NCBI RefSeq assembly: GCF_003001995.1
Contig: NZ_PVNB01000021.1
Location: 1-64,000 of the forward strand
Direction of reading: 5' to 3'
DNA: 64,000 nt
Source of the DNA: Orenia metallireducens
GTDB lineage: Bacteria; Bacillota; Halanaerobiia; Halobacteroidales; Halobacteroidaceae
In this document: piece by piece, positions 38,828-51,649 of the stretch
Position numbering within the stretch: position 1 is the first letter of the stretch
How the letters are laid out: each line of letters opens with the position of its first letter
The notes under the pieces: model-generated
Database searches by the model: none
Seen by the model: the letters and a program-made list of their open reading frames with translations, nothing else
What the model was told of the DNA's origin: nothing
Position numbers and translations under genes: made by a program

Positions 38828-39673
38828 ATGGCGATTAAGAAATTTAAGCCAACCACACCGTCAAGAAGATATATGACTGTGGAGGATTTTAGTAACGTTA
38901 CAACTGATAAGCCAGAAAAGTCTTTACTTAAGCCACTGAAAAAAAGTGGTGGACGTAATGCAAATGGTCGCATCACTGTTCGTCATCGTGGTGGAGGCCA
39001 TAAGAGAATGTACAGAATTATTGACTTTAAAAGAGATAAAGATGGAGTTCCAGCTAAGGTAGCTACAATTGAGTATGATCCAAATAGATCTGCTCGTATT
39101 GCATTGTTACATTATGCAGATGGAGAAAAAAGATATATCATTGCTCCAAAAGGAATTAATGTAGGAGATGAAATTCTTTCAGGTCCTGAAGCAGATATCA
39201 AGCCAGGAAATGCATTAGCTTTAAAAGATATTCCAGTAGGTACTATAATTCATAATATCGAGCTTAAGCCAGGAAAAGGTGCACAAATGGTACGCTCTGC
39301 AGGTGCTAGTGCTCAGCTTATGGCTAAGGAAGGTAAATATGCAAATATTCAATTACCTTCTGGTGAAATGAGATTAGTTCATGTTAAATGTAAAGCTACA
39401 GTTGGTCAAGTAGGTAACGAATTACATGAAAATATTACTATCGGTAAAGCTGGAAGAAAGAGATGGATGGGTATTAGACCTACAGTTCGTGGTACTGTAA
39501 TGAACCCTCATGATCATCCTCATGGTGGTGGTGAAGGTAAGAATAAAACATCTGGTAGACATCCAGTTACTCCTTGGGGTCAACCTACTATCGGTAAGAA
39601 GACTCGTAAGAAGAAGGCTTCTGATAAGATGATTGTTCGCAGCCGTCATGCGAAGAAGCGTAGAAGAAAATAA
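38828..39673 (+). CDS. rplB: 50S ribosomal protein L2
   Basis: 281 residues. The catalytic-centre segment [17 protein letters not shown] is intact and the C-terminus is basic ([11 protein letters not shown]). Confidence 0.97.
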   Translation: MAIKKFKPTTPSRRYMTVEDFSNVTTDKPEKSLLKPLKKSGGRNANGRITVRHRGGGHKRMYRIIDFKRDKDGVPAKVATIEYDPNRSARIALLHYADGEKRYIIAPKGINVGDEILSGPEADIKPGNALALKDIPVGTIIHNIELKPGKGAQMVRSAGASAQLMAKEGKYANIQLPSGEMRLVHVKCKATVGQVGNELHENITIGKAGRKRWMGIRPTVRGTVMNPHDHPHGGGEGKNKTSGRHPVTPWGQPTIGKKTRKKKASDKMIVRSRHAKKRRRK

Positions 39674-39695
39674 TTAATGAGAGGGGGACATTAGA

Positions 39696-39980
39696 TTGGG
39701 TCGTTCAATAAAAAAAGGACCATTTATAGATAAAAAGCTATTAGCTAAAGTTGAAGAGATGAACAAGTCTGGGAAGAAGAAAGTTATTAAAACTTGGTCA
39801 AGAAGTTCAACTATTTTCCCGCAAATGTTAGGGCATACTATTGCCGTTCATGATGGAAAAAAACATGTTCCTGTATATGTTACTGAAGATATGGTTGGTC
39901 ATAAATTAGGTGAATTTGCACCTACTAGAACATTCAGAGGACATGGAGATCACACTGAAAGATCTACGTCACTTAAATAG
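39696..39980 (+). CDS. rpsS: 30S ribosomal protein S19
   Basis: 94 residues, TTG start at 39696 giving [17 protein letters not shown] lies 13 bases before it. No ATG fits. Confidence 0.95.
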   Translation: MGRSIKKGPFIDKKLLAKVEEMNKSGKKKVIKTWSRSSTIFPQMLGHTIAVHDGKKHVPVYVTEDMVGHKLGEFAPTRTFRGHGDHTERSTSLK

Positions 39981-40008
39981 AGTTTAGAGAGTAAAGGGGG
40001 GTTAAACC

Positions 40009-40350
40009 ATGGAAGCAAAAGCCGTTGCTAAACGTATTCGGATTTCCCCAAGAAAAGCAAGGTTAGTTATTGACTTAGTAAGGGGTAAAGAAATTGGCGA
40101 AGCATTTGGTGTCTTAAAGAATACACCTAATAAAGCAGCAGGAATTATTGAAAAATTATTAGTTTCAGCTGTAGCTAATGCTGAAAATAATCATGGTATG
40201 ATTGCTGATGAATTATATATTTCTGAAGCATATGTAGATGAAGGTCCAACAATGAAAAGATATAAACCAAGAGCAATGGGGCAAGCAAGTCCTATTAATA
40301 AAAGAACAAGCCATCTTACAATAAAAGTGGCAGAAAAAAAGGAGGGATAA
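40009..40350 (+). CDS. rplV: 50S ribosomal protein L22
   Basis: 113 residues; [16 protein letters not shown] start region and the tunnel hairpin around [16 protein letters not shown]. Confidence 0.97.
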   Translation: MEAKAVAKRIRISPRKARLVIDLVRGKEIGEAFGVLKNTPNKAAGIIEKLLVSAVANAENNHGMIADELYISEAYVDEGPTMKRYKPRAMGQASPINKRTSHLTIKVAEKKEG

Positions 40351-40353
40351 TGA

Positions 40354-41001
40354 ATGGGTCAAAAAATTCATCCACACGGTCTTAGAGTTGGTGTAGTAAA
40401 AGACTGGGACGCTAAGTGGTATGCTAATAAAGAGGATTATTCTGATTTATTACATGAAGATTTAGAGATAAGAGACCATGTGAAGGGTAAAATGTATGAC
40501 GCAGGTATTTCTAGAATCGTAATTGAAAGAGCTGCAAACAGAATTAAAATTAATATTCATACTGCTCGACCAGGAATGGTAATTGGAAAAGGTGGTTCTG
40601 AAGTAAACGACTTAAGAGCCGAATTAGAAGCTATGACTAGTAAACAAGTTCAAGTTAATGTTGTTGAAGTTAAAAATCCTGATCAAGATGCACAATTAGT
40701 TGCTGAGAATATTGCTGAGCAAATCGAAAATCGTGTATCTTTTAGAAGAGCAATGAAGCAATCTATTGGTAGAGCAATGCGTCAAAGAGGTGTTGAAGGA
40801 ATCAAGGTTCTATGTTCAGGTCGTTTAGGTGGAGCTGATATGGCTCGTACTGAAGGTTATAGTGAAGGTAGTGTACCTTTACACACTTTACGTGCTGATA
40901 TAGATTATGGATTTACAGAAGCGGACACAACTTATGGTAAAATCGGAATAAAAGTTTGGATTTATAAAGGTGAAATCTTACCTGAAATTAATGAAGACTA
41001 A
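40354..41001 (+). CDS. rpsC: 30S ribosomal protein S3
   Basis: 215 residues: KH domain with [12 protein letters not shown], then the C-terminal S3 domain. The SD AAGGAGGG lies inside the end of rplV. Confidence 0.97.
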   Translation: MGQKIHPHGLRVGVVKDWDAKWYANKEDYSDLLHEDLEIRDHVKGKMYDAGISRIVIERAANRIKINIHTARPGMVIGKGGSEVNDLRAELEAMTSKQVQVNVVEVKNPDQDAQLVAENIAEQIENRVSFRRAMKQSIGRAMRQRGVEGIKVLCSGRLGGADMARTEGYSEGSVPLHTLRADIDYGFTEADTTYGKIGIKVWIYKGEILPEINED

Positions 41002-41021
41002 TCAGAAAGGGGGCCAATGAC

Positions 41022-41456
41022 ATGTTAATTCCAAAGCGTGTTAAACATAGAAAACAACATCGTGGACGGATGAAAGGTAAAGCTCAGCGTGGTAATAAAG
41101 TTTCTTTTGGTGATTACGGTTTACAAGCTCTAGAGCCTGCATGGATTAACAATCGTCAAATCGAGGCAGCCAGAGTTGCAATTACTCGTAAAATTAAACG
41201 TGGTGGTAAGGTTTGGATAAGTATCTTCCCTGACAAACCGGTAACTGCTAAGCCAGCTGAAACAAGAATGGGTAGTGGTAAAGGAGCTCCAGAACACTGG
41301 GTTGCTGTTGTGAAGCCAGGGCGTATAATGTTTGAACTTGCTGGTGTTAGTGAAGAGCTTGCTAGAGATGCTATGAGATTAGCAGCACACAAACTGCCTA
41401 TTAAAACGAAATTTGTAAAACGGGAAGAAATGGATGGTGACAGCAATGAAAGCTAA
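41022..41456 (+). CDS. rplP: 50S ribosomal protein L16
   Basis: 144 residues; [19 protein letters not shown] start. The arginine-rich loop and [18 protein letters not shown] are typical. Overlaps rpmC by 11 bases. Confidence 0.97.
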   Translation: MLIPKRVKHRKQHRGRMKGKAQRGNKVSFGDYGLQALEPAWINNRQIEAARVAITRKIKRGGKVWISIFPDKPVTAKPAETRMGSGKGAPEHWVAVVKPGRIMFELAGVSEELARDAMRLAAHKLPIKTKFVKREEMDGDSNES

Positions 41457-41649
41457 TGAGTTAAGAAGTTTAACTAATGCAGAATTAGAGCAAAAGTTAG
41501 ATGAATTGAAAGAAGAATTATTTAACTTGCGTTTTCAAAATGCTACAGTGCAATTAGATAACCCTGCACGTATAAAAGAGGTTAAGAAGTCAATTGCTCG
41601 TGTTAAGACTATTTTAAATGAACGTGAACTTGGTATTAACCAAGGTTAA
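41446..41649 (+). CDS. rpmC: 50S ribosomal protein L29
   Basis: 67 residues from ATG 41446 (MKANELRSL), preceded by GGATGGTGA inside rplP. An ATG at 41434 is also in frame but less well placed. Confidence 0.94.
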   Translation: MKANELRSLTNAELEQKLDELKEELFNLRFQNATVQLDNPARIKEVKKSIARVKTILNERELGINQG

Positions 41650-41666
41650 TTGAGAGGAGGGTTAAT

Positions 41667-41924
41667 ATGGCTCGACGCAGTGCACCGCAAGAAAAGATCG
41701 GATTAGTTGTTAGTGATAAGATGGATAAGACTGTTGTTGTTGCAGTTGAAAGAAAGACTCAACATCCATTATATAAACGTGTTATCACTAGAACTTCTAA
41801 GTTCAAAGCTCATGATGAAAAGAATGAGTGTCGAGTAGGGGACAAAGTTAGAATTGTAGAAACTCGTCCTTTAAGTAAGACTAAGAACTGGGTAGTAGAA
41901 GAGATTGTTCAAAAAGCTGAATAG
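41667..41924 (+). CDS. rpsQ: 30S ribosomal protein S17
   Basis: 85 residues, OB fold; [27 protein letters not shown] is cut here to its core signature [26 protein letters not shown]. Confidence 0.96.
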   Translation: MARRSAPQEKIGLVVSDKMDKTVVVAVERKTQHPLYKRVITRTSKFKAHDEKNECRVGDKVRIVETRPLSKTKNWVVEEIVQKAE

Positions 41925-41950
41925 TTTTTAATTGAAAGGAGGGTTTTGAA

Positions 41951-42319
41951 GTGATTCAACAGGAATCTAGATTAAAAGTAGCAGATAACTCAGGAGCTAG
42001 AGAACTACTTTGTATTAAAGTTTTAGGTGGTTCTAAAAAACGTTATGCTTCTATTGGTGACGTAATCGTTGCTACAGTTAAAGAAGCTATCCCTGATGGT
42101 ATGGTAAAGAAGGGTGACGTGGTTAAAGCAGTTATTGTACGGACAAAAAATCAAGTTAGAAGAAAAGATGGTTCATATATCAGTTTTGATGAAAATGCTG
42201 CTGTAATTCTTAGTAAAAACAATGAGCCACGAGGAACACGTATCTTTGGACCAATTGCTCGTGAATTAAGAGAGAAGAATTTCACAAGAATTATTTCTTT
42301 AGCGCCTGAAGTGCTTTAA
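41951..42319 (+). CDS. rplN: 50S ribosomal protein L14
   Basis: 122 residues, GTG start ([18 protein letters not shown]). Ends with the usual [10 protein letters not shown]. Confidence 0.97.
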   Translation: MIQQESRLKVADNSGARELLCIKVLGGSKKRYASIGDVIVATVKEAIPDGMVKKGDVVKAVIVRTKNQVRRKDGSYISFDENAAVILSKNNEPRGTRIFGPIARELREKNFTRIISLAPEVL

Positions 42320-42350
42320 TTAAAGTTTTAGAAGAAAGGAGGCAATTGGG

Positions 42351-42671
42351 ATGTCTAAGTTACATGTAAAAAAAGGCGATAAAGTTAAGGTTATCGCAGG
42401 AAAAGATAGAGGTAAAGAAGGAGAAATCCTAAAAGCTTTTCCAAAAGAAAATCGTGTTATCGTTAAAGGTGTAAATATCGTAAAAAAACATGTCAAGCCA
42501 ACTCAAGAAAATCCACAAGGTGGTATTCTTGAAAAGGAAGCTCCAATTAATAGTTCTAATGTAATGTTAGTTTGCGGAAAATGTGGAGCACCTTCTCGTA
42601 CAGGTAAAAAAGTTTTAGATAACGGTGAAAAGGTACGTTATTGTAAAAAGTGTGAAGAAGATATAGATTAA
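42351..42671 (+). CDS. rplX: 50S ribosomal protein L24
   Basis: 106 residues: KOW motif [15 protein letters not shown] near the N-terminus and a C-terminal zinc-ribbon-like [12 protein letters not shown]...CKKC, a form common in Clostridia. Confidence 0.97.
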   Translation: MSKLHVKKGDKVKVIAGKDRGKEGEILKAFPKENRVIVKGVNIVKKHVKPTQENPQGGILEKEAPINSSNVMLVCGKCGAPSRTGKKVLDNGEKVRYCKKCEEDID

Positions 42672-42696
42672 TTGTTGATAGAAAGGAGGTAAAACT

Positions 42697-43236
42697 ATGT
42701 CACTTTTAAAAGAAAAATATATTAAAGAGATAGCTCCTGCTATGGTAGAAAAGTTTAATTACGCTAATGTTATGGAAGTTCCTAAATTAGATAAGGTTGT
42801 TCTTAATATGGGACTTGGCGAAGCTGCAGAGAATGCTAAGGTGCTTGATCAAGCTGTTGAAGTTTTCCAAGCTATTACTGGGCAAAATCCTGTAATTACT
42901 AGAGCTAAAAAATCAGTTGCTAACTTTAAAATTAGAGAAGGTATGCCAGTTGGTTGTAAGGTTACTCTTCGTGGAGAACAAATGTATGAGTTCTTATATA
43001 AATTAATTAATGTAGCATTACCACGTGTTCGTGACTTTAGAGGTATTTCTGGTAAATCTTTTGATGGAAGAGGTAACTATTCTTTAGGTTTAACTAACCA
43101 TACTGTTTTCCCAGAAATTAAGATCGATGATGTTGATAAAATTTTAGGAATGGACATTGTTGTAGTAACTACTGCTGAAACTGATGAAGAAGCTAAAGAG
43201 TTATTATCACTAATGGGTATGCCATTTAAAAAGTAA
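42697..43236 (+). CDS. rplE: 50S ribosomal protein L5
   Basis: 179 residues; 5S rRNA-binding protein with [11 protein letters not shown] and [20 protein letters not shown] signature parts. Confidence 0.97.
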   Translation: MSLLKEKYIKEIAPAMVEKFNYANVMEVPKLDKVVLNMGLGEAAENAKVLDQAVEVFQAITGQNPVITRAKKSVANFKIREGMPVGCKVTLRGEQMYEFLYKLINVALPRVRDFRGISGKSFDGRGNYSLGLTNHTVFPEIKIDDVDKILGMDIVVVTTAETDEEAKELLSLMGMPFKK

Positions 43237-43252
43237 TTAAGGAGGGGACAGA

Positions 43253-43438
43253 GTGGCTAGAAAGGCTAAAATAATAAAGGCTAATCGGAAGCCTAAGTAT
43301 TCAACTCGACAAGAACATAGATGTCGTAAGTGTGGACGACCACATGGTGTTATTAGAAAATTCGAATTATGCCGTGTATGCTTTAGAGAATTAGCCCACG
43401 AAGGTAAATTGCCAGGTGTTAAGAAAGCTAGTTGGTAG
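43253..43438 (+). CDS. rpsN: 30S ribosomal protein S14 (zinc form)
   Basis: 61 residues, GTG start. CRKC and CRVC pairs form the zinc site of the short C+ S14. Ends with KKASW as usual. Confidence 0.96.
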   Translation: MARKAKIIKANRKPKYSTRQEHRCRKCGRPHGVIRKFELCRVCFRELAHEGKLPGVKKASW

Positions 43439-43477
43439 AAAGTTTTAATGCTGTTAATTTGAAAGGAGGTATGAACA

Positions 43478-43876
43478 GTGAATATAACTGATCCTATTGC
43501 AGATATGCTAACAAGAATCAGAAATGCAAATTCTGTTTTAAAATCAGAAGTAGAAATCCCTGCTTCTAACCTTAAAGAAGAAATTGCTCGGGTTTTACAA
43601 GAAGAAGGTTTTATTAAAGGGTTTAAAAGAATCAATAATGGACCACAGGGTACAATTAAAGTATTCTTAAAGTATGGTGCTAACGGTGAAAAGATTATCA
43701 GTGGTATCAAGAGAATTAGTAAGCCTGGATTGAGAGTTTATGCTAATAAAGAAGATTTGCCTAAAGTTTTAGGTGGGTTAGGTATAGCTATTATCTCAAC
43801 TTCTAACGGTTTAATGACAGATAAATCTGCTCGTAAAGCAGGAATTGGTGGAGAAGTTCTCTGCTACGTGTGGTAA
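43478..43876 (+). CDS. rpsH: 30S ribosomal protein S8
   Basis: 132 residues, GTG start ([17 protein letters not shown]). C-terminal segment [19 protein letters not shown] is the S8 signature. Confidence 0.97.
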   Translation: MNITDPIADMLTRIRNANSVLKSEVEIPASNLKEEIARVLQEEGFIKGFKRINNGPQGTIKVFLKYGANGEKIISGIKRISKPGLRVYANKEDLPKVLGGLGIAIISTSNGLMTDKSARKAGIGGEVLCYVW

Positions 43877-43904
43877 TAATTGAATAAAAAAGGAGGTGTA
43901 GATT

Positions 43905-44435
43905 ATGTCTCGAATCGGACATCAGCCAGTTGCAATTCCTGAAAAGGTAGAAGTAACTATAGATAGTAATGTAGTGAAAGTTAAAGGTCCTAATGGAGAA
44001 TTACAACAAGTAGTTAATCCAAGAATGGATATAAAAATAGAAGATAATGAACTTGTAGTAACTAGACCAACAGACTCTAAAGTAGATAAATCTATGCACG
44101 GTTTAACTCGTAGTTTAATCGTTAATATGATTGAAGGTGTAACTGAAGGGTTTAAAAAAGTTTTAGAATTAAATGGTGTAGGTTATCGTGCACTTAAAAA
44201 AGGTAACAATTTAGAGCTACAAGTTGGATATTCTCACCCTGTAGTGATTGAACCACCAAAGGGTATTGACTTTGAAGTAGACAAGAACAAGGTTATTGTT
44301 AAAGGTATTGACAAGCAATTAGTAGGTCAGGTAGCTGCTAACATTAGAGCTGTTAGACCACCAGAACCTTATAAAGGTAAAGGAATCAAATATGTTGATG
44401 AAGTTATCAGACGTAAGGAAGGTAAAACTGGTTAA
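43905..44435 (+). CDS. rplF: 50S ribosomal protein L6
   Basis: 176 residues, two L6 repeats; C-terminal [23 protein letters not shown] signature, here quoted as PYKGKGIKY. Confidence 0.97.
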   Translation: MSRIGHQPVAIPEKVEVTIDSNVVKVKGPNGELQQVVNPRMDIKIEDNELVVTRPTDSKVDKSMHGLTRSLIVNMIEGVTEGFKKVLELNGVGYRALKKGNNLELQVGYSHPVVIEPPKGIDFEVDKNKVIVKGIDKQLVGQVAANIRAVRPPEPYKGKGIKYVDEVIRRKEGKTG

Positions 44436-44465
44436 TAGTTAATATCCGATAAAGGAGGGAAGAGA

Positions 44466-44831
44466 ATGAGCAAGTTAAGTAAAAGAGAAGCTAGGGAAAA
44501 AAGACATAAAAGAATCCGTAATAAGGTTCAAGGTACACCAGATCGCCCTAGATTAAATGTATATAGAAGTAATCAACATATCTATGCTCAAGTCATCGAT
44601 GATTTTGCTGGCGAAACTTTAGTAGCTGCTTCTAGTGTCGATAAAGAGATCAGTGAAAAAGTTTCAAATGGTGGAAATAAAGATGCTGCTAAAACTGTTG
44701 GTGAATATATAGCTAAAAGAGCTTTAGATAAAGGAATAACTACAGTTGTATTCGATCGTGGTGGATATGATTATCATGGTCGTGTTAAAGCTTTAGCAGA
44801 ATCTGCTCGAGAAAACGGATTGAAGTTTTAA
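44466..44831 (+). CDS. rplR: 50S ribosomal protein L18
   Basis: 121 residues, basic N-terminus and the C-terminal [18 protein letters not shown]. Binds 5S rRNA with L5. Confidence 0.97.
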   Translation: MSKLSKREAREKRHKRIRNKVQGTPDRPRLNVYRSNQHIYAQVIDDFAGETLVAASSVDKEISEKVSNGGNKDAAKTVGEYIAKRALDKGITTVVFDRGGYDYHGRVKALAESARENGLKF

Positions 44832-44860
44832 TTAATTTTTGAGTAAAAGGAGGGAAAAAG

Positions 44861-45364
44861 ATGAGCAAACTTATTGACCCTAGTAAATTAGATCTAGAGG
44901 AACGAGTTGTTAATATTAACCGCGTAACTAAAGTAGTTAAGGGTGGACGTAGATTCAGCTTTAGTGCATTAGTAGTAGTTGGTGACGGTAATGGTCATGT
45001 AGGTGCTGCAATCGGAAAAGCTAACGAAGTACCAGATGCTATCCACAAAGCTATTGATGCTGCTAAAAAGAGTCTAGTTAAAGTTCCTTTAAAAGATACT
45101 ACTATACCTCATGAAATCAATGGTATCTTTGGTGCTGGTAATGTTCTTCTAAAACCTGCTTCTGAAGGTACTGGAGTTATCGCTGGAGGTCCAGTACGTG
45201 CTGTTGTAGAATTAGCAGGAATTAAAGATATCTTAACTAAATCTTTAGGATCTAATAATCCAATTAATATGGTTAGAGCTACTATTACTGGATTAGCTAG
45301 TCTTAAAAATGCTGAAGATGTTGCTAAATTAAGAGGTAAAAGTGTAGATGAATTATTAGGATAA
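44861..45364 (+). CDS. rpsE: 30S ribosomal protein S5
   Basis: 167 residues: N-terminal dsRBD-like domain ([20 protein letters not shown]) and a C-terminal domain with [15 protein letters not shown]. In most relatives rpmD follows; here rplO starts 45 bases later. Confidence 0.97.
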   Translation: MSKLIDPSKLDLEERVVNINRVTKVVKGGRRFSFSALVVVGDGNGHVGAAIGKANEVPDAIHKAIDAAKKSLVKVPLKDTTIPHEINGIFGAGNVLLKPASEGTGVIAGGPVRAVVELAGIKDILTKSLGSNNPINMVRATITGLASLKNAEDVAKLRGKSVDELLG

Positions 45365-45409
45365 TATATAATTTTAATTAATTTTTAAGTTGCTAAGGGG
45401 GTGAAAATT

Positions 45410-45853
45410 GTGAAATTACACGATTTAAAGCCAGCAGAAGGATCTAAAAAGAACCGCAAGAGAGTTGGTAGAGGTATTGGTTCTGGAACTGGGAAAACTT
45501 CTGGAAAAGGACATAAAGGCCAAAATGCAAGATCAGGTGGTGGAGTAAGACCTTTCTTTGAAGGTGGTCAGACTCCTTTATATAGAAGATTACCTAAAAG
45601 AGGATTCTCTAATGCTCAGTTTAGAAAAGAATATGCTATCGTCAATGTAAATGACCTCAATCGTTTTGATGCTGATACAGAGGTTACTGTAGAGGTATTA
45701 AAAGAAGCCGGTTTAATTAAGAAGGTTAAAGATGGTGTTAAGATCTTAGGAGATGGAAGCTTAGAAAAGTCTTTAACTGTTAAAGCCCACAAATTTACTA
45801 AGTCCGCAGCTGAGAAGATCGAAGCTGCAGGAGGAAAGGTAGAGGTGATATAA
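45410..45853 (+). CDS. rplO: 50S ribosomal protein L15
   Basis: 147 residues from GTG 45410 ([12 protein letters not shown]). AAGGGGGTG is its SD and overlaps the upstream in-frame GTG at 45401. Glycine-rich [15 protein letters not shown] loop intact. Four bases before secY. Confidence 0.96.
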   Translation: MKLHDLKPAEGSKKNRKRVGRGIGSGTGKTSGKGHKGQNARSGGGVRPFFEGGQTPLYRRLPKRGFSNAQFRKEYAIVNVNDLNRFDADTEVTVEVLKEAGLIKKVKDGVKILGDGSLEKSLTVKAHKFTKSAAEKIEAAGGKVEVI

Positions 45854-45857
45854 CAAG

Positions 45858-47785
<1,928 letters not shown>

Positions 47786-47811
47786 CGTAGATTGAGCAGA
47801 AGTTAATATTC

Positions 47812-47839
47812 AAAAGCTATTTATATAATATAGCTTTTT
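47812..47839 (+). terminator. Terminator after adk
   Basis: AAAAGCTAT and ATAGCTTTT form a 9-bp stem with a TTATATAAT loop; the T-run lies in the 3' arm and is short. It probably ends the S10-spc transcript. Confidence 0.7.
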
Positions 47840-47937
47840 AGAAGTTTATTTTTTCGTCAACTGTCAAAAAGCTATGAGATATGGGGTGCTTGTTATGCCC
47901 CTAGTTGACGAATTTTATCTAAATAAATCAAACTTCT
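47840..47937 (+). repeat. Nested inverted-repeat element A in the adk-infA gap
   Basis: Outer arms AGAAGTTT (47840-47847)/AAACTTCT (47930-47937), middle arms TTCGTCAACT (47853-47862)/AGTTGACGAA (47903-47912), and inner GGGG (47883-47886)/CCCC (47898-47901) are all perfect and nested, so about 98 bases can fold as one structure. No coding potential. Confidence 0.65.
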
Positions 47938-47981
47938 TCTTTTAAATTATTACGTTTTTAAATTATTAATAGATAAGGATG

Positions 47982-48143
47982 GGGTTTAATTAATTTTTCT
48001 ATTAAACTTTTCAAGTTTTTGGTTTTCAGCTTATAGTGAGGACCATTTTACTAATGATGGTTGAACTGTATATGTTAGGACATTAACAGGAAACTATCAC
48101 TCCTTTAAGGTTGAATTTTTAGGTCCTCATTCATATTAAACCC
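47982..48143 (+). repeat. Nested inverted-repeat element B in the adk-infA gap
   Basis: GGGTTTAAT (47982-47990)/ATTAAACCC (48135-48143) enclose GAGGACC (48038-48044)/GGTCCTC (48122-48128). About 160 bases, ending just before the infA promoter. The centre contains a repeated GGTTGAA word. No protein frame; candidate structured RNA or remnant. Confidence 0.55.
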
Positions 48144-48151
48144 AACTTTAA

Positions 48152-48181
48152 TTGAATAAAATATGATTTTTGTGATATAAT
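48152..48181 (+). promoter_or_regulatory. Promoter of infA-rpmJ-rpsM-rpsK-rpsD
   Basis: TTGAAT (48152-48157), 18-base spacer, TATAAT (48176-48181) with TGA in front (extended -10). Confidence 0.75.
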
Positions 48182-48243
48182 GTTATACTGAGATGATAAA
48201 GTGGAATAATGTGTAAATTTGTTAAGGGGGTTAAAGATAATCA

Positions 48244-48465
48244 ATGGCAAAAGAAGAGGCTATTGAAGTTGAAGGTACTGTAATTGAACCATTACCGAAT
48301 GCGAAGTTTCGTGTAGAGTTGGAAAATGGTCACAAAGTATTGGCTCACGTTTCTGGAAAGATGAGAATGAACTTTATTCGAATCCTACCAGGGGATAAGG
48401 TGACTGTTGAACTATCACCTTATGATTTAAGTCGGGGTCGAATTACTTATCGTCATAAATCTTAA
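48244..48465 (+). CDS. infA: Translation initiation factor IF-1
   Basis: 73 residues, OB fold; [22 protein letters not shown] is represented by its core [12 protein letters not shown], ending [10 protein letters not shown]. Start ATG after AAGGGGG. First gene of the transcript that begins at 48152. Confidence 0.96.
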   Translation: MAKEEAIEVEGTVIEPLPNAKFRVELENGHKVLAHVSGKMRMNFIRILPGDKVTVELSPYDLSRGRITYRHKS

Positions 48466-48492
48466 TTAGAGTAAGATAGAAGGAGGGTTAAT

Positions 48493-48606
48493 ATGAAAGT
48501 TCGACCATCAGTAAAACCTATTTGCGATAAATGCAAAGTAATTCGTCGTAAAGGGAGAGTTTATGTTATTTGTGAAAACCCTAAGCACAAACAACGTCAA
48601 GGTTAA
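48493..48606 (+). CDS. rpmJ: 50S ribosomal protein L36
   Basis: 37 residues starting [20 protein letters not shown]. Cys11, Cys14, Cys27 and His32 form the zinc site (C+ form). SD AGGAGGG. Confidence 0.96.
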   Translation: MKVRPSVKPICDKCKVIRRKGRVYVICENPKHKQRQG

Positions 48607-48640
48607 TTTCTAATACTTTAAATTGGGAGGTGTAAATAAT

Positions 48641-49012
48641 ATGGCACGGATTGAAGGTGTTGATTTACCTAGAAATAAGAGAATCGAAATTGGTTTAACT
48701 TATATTTATGGAATCGGACGATCAACTGCTCAAAAAATTGTTGAAAAGACTGGAATTAATCCTGATACAAGAGTACGTGATTTAACTGAAGGTGAAGTAG
48801 CTGAATTACGTAGAGTTATTGATGAGGATTATCTTGTAGAAGGTGAATTAAGACGTGAAGTAAGAGGAAATATTAAAAGGTTAAGAGATATTGGTTCTTA
48901 TAGAGGTTTAAGGCATAGAAGAGGTCTTCCAGTTCGCGGACAAAATACTAAGAATAATGCTAGAACTAGAAAAGGTCCTAAGAGAACTGTAGGAGCAAAA
49001 AGAAAGAAATAA
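48641..49012 (+). CDS. rpsM: 30S ribosomal protein S13
   Basis: 123 residues from ATG 48641 ([14 protein letters not shown]), after GGGAGGTG; an upstream TTG frame is not used. Basic C-terminal tail [12 protein letters not shown]. Confidence 0.96.
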   Translation: MARIEGVDLPRNKRIEIGLTYIYGIGRSTAQKIVEKTGINPDTRVRDLTEGEVAELRRVIDEDYLVEGELRREVRGNIKRLRDIGSYRGLRHRRGLPVRGQNTKNNARTRKGPKRTVGAKRKK

Positions 49013-49047
49013 TAAGAAATTAAAATAGATAAATAAGGAGGGATACC

Positions 49048-49437
49048 ATGGCACGTAGGGTAAAAAAGAAGAAGAAAAAGAAGAATATTAGAGTTCAAAA
49101 AGGTCAAGCTCATATTCGCTCTACTTTTAACAATACAATTGTAACTTTAACTGATGCTAAAGGAAATACAATTGCTTGGTCAAGTGCAGGTAATTTAGGT
49201 TTGCAAGGTTCTCGTAAAAGCACTCCTTATGCTGCTCAAATGGCTGCTGATAATGCAGCAAAGGAAGCAATGGAGTATGGTTTAAAAGAGGTTGAAGTTT
49301 TTGTTAATGGACCTGGTGCAGGAAGAGAAGCGGCTATTCGCTCATTACAAGCAGCTGGATTAGAAGTAACTCTAATTAAAGATGTAACTCCTATTCCTCA
49401 TAATGGCTGTCGTCCACCAAAGCGTCGTAGAGTATAA
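49048..49437 (+). CDS. rpsK: 30S ribosomal protein S11
   Basis: 129 residues; lysine-rich N-terminus and C-terminal [16 protein letters not shown] signature. Confidence 0.97.
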   Translation: MARRVKKKKKKKNIRVQKGQAHIRSTFNNTIVTLTDAKGNTIAWSSAGNLGLQGSRKSTPYAAQMAADNAAKEAMEYGLKEVEVFVNGPGAGREAAIRSLQAAGLEVTLIKDVTPIPHNGCRPPKRRRV

Positions 49438-49497
49438 TCTGATATAAAATTTGATATAAAACTAGGATAATGATATAAACTTGGAGGTGTAACAGAT

Positions 49498-50127
49498 ATG
49501 GCAAGATATACTGGACCTGTTTGTCGTTTATGTCGACAACAAGGGGAAAAGTTATTCTTGAAAGGTGAAAGATGTTATTCAGATAAGTGTGCTATTGAGC
49601 GTCGTTCTTATGGTCCTGGAGATCAAGGAAGAGGTCGTCGTAGCAAATTATCTGAATATGGTTTGCAGTTGAAGGAAAAGCAAAAGGTTAGAAGAAGTTA
49701 TGGTGTTTTAGAAAATCAATTTAAGCGTTATTTTGAAACTGCTGAAAGAAAGCATGGAATTACTGGTGAAAACTTCTTAGAGTTATTAGAAAGTAGATTA
49801 GATAATGTTGTTTATAGATTAGGATTTGCTACTTCTAGAAGTGAAGCAAGACAGTTTGTAAGACATGGACACATTAGTGTTAATGGTAGAAGAGTCGATA
49901 TTCCTTCTTACTTAGTAAAAGAGAATGATGTAATAGCTATTAGAGAAAATAGCAAGAGTTTAAAGAGAATTAAAGAAGTTTGTGAGTTGAATGCTGATAA
50001 AGCTCTACCTTCTTGGGTAACAGTAGATATGGAAAAGAAAGAAGGAAAAGTATTAACAGCACCTGTTCGTGAGGAAATAGATCTTCCAATTAATGAGCAG
50101 TTAATTGTAGAGTTCTACTCTAGATAA
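49498..50127 (+). CDS. rpsD: 30S ribosomal protein S4 (zinc form)
   Basis: 209 residues. N-terminal cysteines CRLC...CYSDKC form a zinc site; S4 RNA-binding domain at about 99-160. In this group rpsD lies between rpsK and rpoA rather than elsewhere as in Bacillus. Confidence 0.97.
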   Translation: MARYTGPVCRLCRQQGEKLFLKGERCYSDKCAIERRSYGPGDQGRGRRSKLSEYGLQLKEKQKVRRSYGVLENQFKRYFETAERKHGITGENFLELLESRLDNVVYRLGFATSRSEARQFVRHGHISVNGRRVDIPSYLVKENDVIAIRENSKSLKRIKEVCELNADKALPSWVTVDMEKKEGKVLTAPVREEIDLPINEQLIVEFYSR

Positions 50128-50140
50128 TAGCGGTTTAATT

Positions 50141-50170
50141 GTGGTTCTTTTGAACCACTTTGCTACTTTT
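50141..50170 (+). terminator. Short hairpin between rpsD and rpoA
   Basis: GTGGTTC and GAACCAC (7 bp, TTTT loop) followed by TTTGCTACTTTT, an interrupted T-run. Weak terminator or attenuator ahead of rpoA. Confidence 0.5.
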
Positions 50171-50242
50171 GCAATTAATCAAGTTATCACCCTCAATTAG
50201 AGTTGTTGAAATCTTTTCTTAATTAAAGGGAGGGTTAAGTTA

Positions 50243-51184
50243 ATGATTGAGATTGAAAAGCCAACTATTGAACGTATTGAATCAACAGATACCTACGGTA
50301 AGTTTGTAATTACCCCTTTAGAAAGGGGCTATGGGGTTACTTTAGGAAATTCATTGAGAAGAATAATGTTGTCATCTCTGCCAGGTGCTGCAATCACTTC
50401 AATTAAAATTGAAGGTGTACGCCATGAATTTTCTACTGTACCTGGAGTTGTAGAAGATGTAGCTGATCTTATCTTGAACTTAAAAGATGTAGTTATCAAA
50501 ATGAATGAAGAAGAACCTCAAACTTTAAGGATTGAAGCAAATGGTGAAGGTGAAGTTACGGCTGGTGATTTTACTGTTAGTGGTGACATAGAGATACTTA
50601 ATCCTGACCATCATATTGCTACTTTATCCGATGAAGGTGAATTTATATTAGAAGCTGTAGTAGAAAATGGACGTGGGTATGTATCAGCTGAGGATAATAA
50701 AGATGAAGAACATGTAATCGGTGTATTGCCTATTGATTCAGATTTCTCTCCTATGCGTAGAGTTAACTTTAAAGTTGAAGATACACGTGTAGGAAAAAGA
50801 AGTGATTTAGATAAGTTAACTTTAGAAGTTACTACTAATGGTAGTATTGATCCAGAAGAGTCTATTAGTTTATCTGCTAAAGTATTAGCAGAGCATTTAG
50901 ACTTGTTTATTAATCTTAGTGAAGAGATTAATAATGTGGATATTATGGTAGAAAAAGAAGAAGAAGAAAAAGATAAACTGATGGAAACAACAATCGAAGA
51001 ACTAGATTTATCTGTTCGTTCTTCTAATTGCTTAAAGAGAGCTGGAATCAACACTGTAGAAGAGTTAGCAAACACTTCAGAAGAAGACCTGATGAAGGTT
51101 AGAAATTTAGGTAAGAAATCTTTATTAGAAATCAAAGCTAAGATTGCTGAACTAGGTTTAGGTCTAGGAAAGCCTGAATTATAA
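50243..51184 (+). CDS. rpoA: RNA polymerase subunit alpha
   Basis: 313 residues: N-terminal dimerisation domain ([20 protein letters not shown]), a flexible acidic linker (KEEEEKDK), and the C-terminal domain with [19 protein letters not shown] that contacts UP elements. Start ATG after AGGGAGGG. Confidence 0.97.
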   Translation: MIEIEKPTIERIESTDTYGKFVITPLERGYGVTLGNSLRRIMLSSLPGAAITSIKIEGVRHEFSTVPGVVEDVADLILNLKDVVIKMNEEEPQTLRIEANGEGEVTAGDFTVSGDIEILNPDHHIATLSDEGEFILEAVVENGRGYVSAEDNKDEEHVIGVLPIDSDFSPMRRVNFKVEDTRVGKRSDLDKLTLEVTTNGSIDPEESISLSAKVLAEHLDLFINLSEEINNVDIMVEKEEEEKDKLMETTIEELDLSVRSSNCLKRAGINTVEELANTSEEDLMKVRNLGKKSLLEIKAKIAELGLGLGKPEL

Positions 51185-51217
51185 TAATTATAAATTTCAA
51201 AATAAGGAGGGATAGTT

Positions 51218-51559
51218 GTGGCTCAGCGGAAATTAGGTCGTAAAAGCGCACCAAGAAAAGCTTTATTTATTAGTCTAGCTAATGCTCTGTTCAAGAACGA
51301 AAGAATTGAAACAACAGAAGCTAAAGCTAAAGAAGTAAAAAGAATTGCTGAAAAATTAATCACTAAAGCTAAAAAAGGTACTCAACATCACCGTAGACAA
51401 GTAATGAGTACTCTTCAAGATAAAGAGACAGTACAAGTATTATTTGATGAGATTGCTCCAAGATTCGCTGAACGTCAAGGTGGATATACTAGAATTCTTA
51501 AAGTAGGTCCAAGACGTGGTGATTCTGCACCAATGGCTATCTTAGAGCTAGTAGAATAG
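51218..51559 (+). CDS. rplQ: 50S ribosomal protein L17
   Basis: 113 residues, GTG start ([16 protein letters not shown]). Ends the ribosomal super-cluster; ecfA1 follows after a long hairpin. Confidence 0.97.
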   Translation: MAQRKLGRKSAPRKALFISLANALFKNERIETTEAKAKEVKRIAEKLITKAKKGTQHHRRQVMSTLQDKETVQVLFDEIAPRFAERQGGYTRILKVGPRRGDSAPMAILELVE

Positions 51560-51649
51560 TTAAAGATTAAAGTAGATAATTTAGTTTATCTATTTGCTGC
51601 TCTATTAAGTATAGCAAATTGTGTATCATAAAAAAATATAATCAATTAA

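Noticed and set aside
43237-43710. 157-codon minus-strand frame over rpsN/rpsH
   Set aside because: Antisense shadow of two well-supported ribosomal genes; no SD or promoter.
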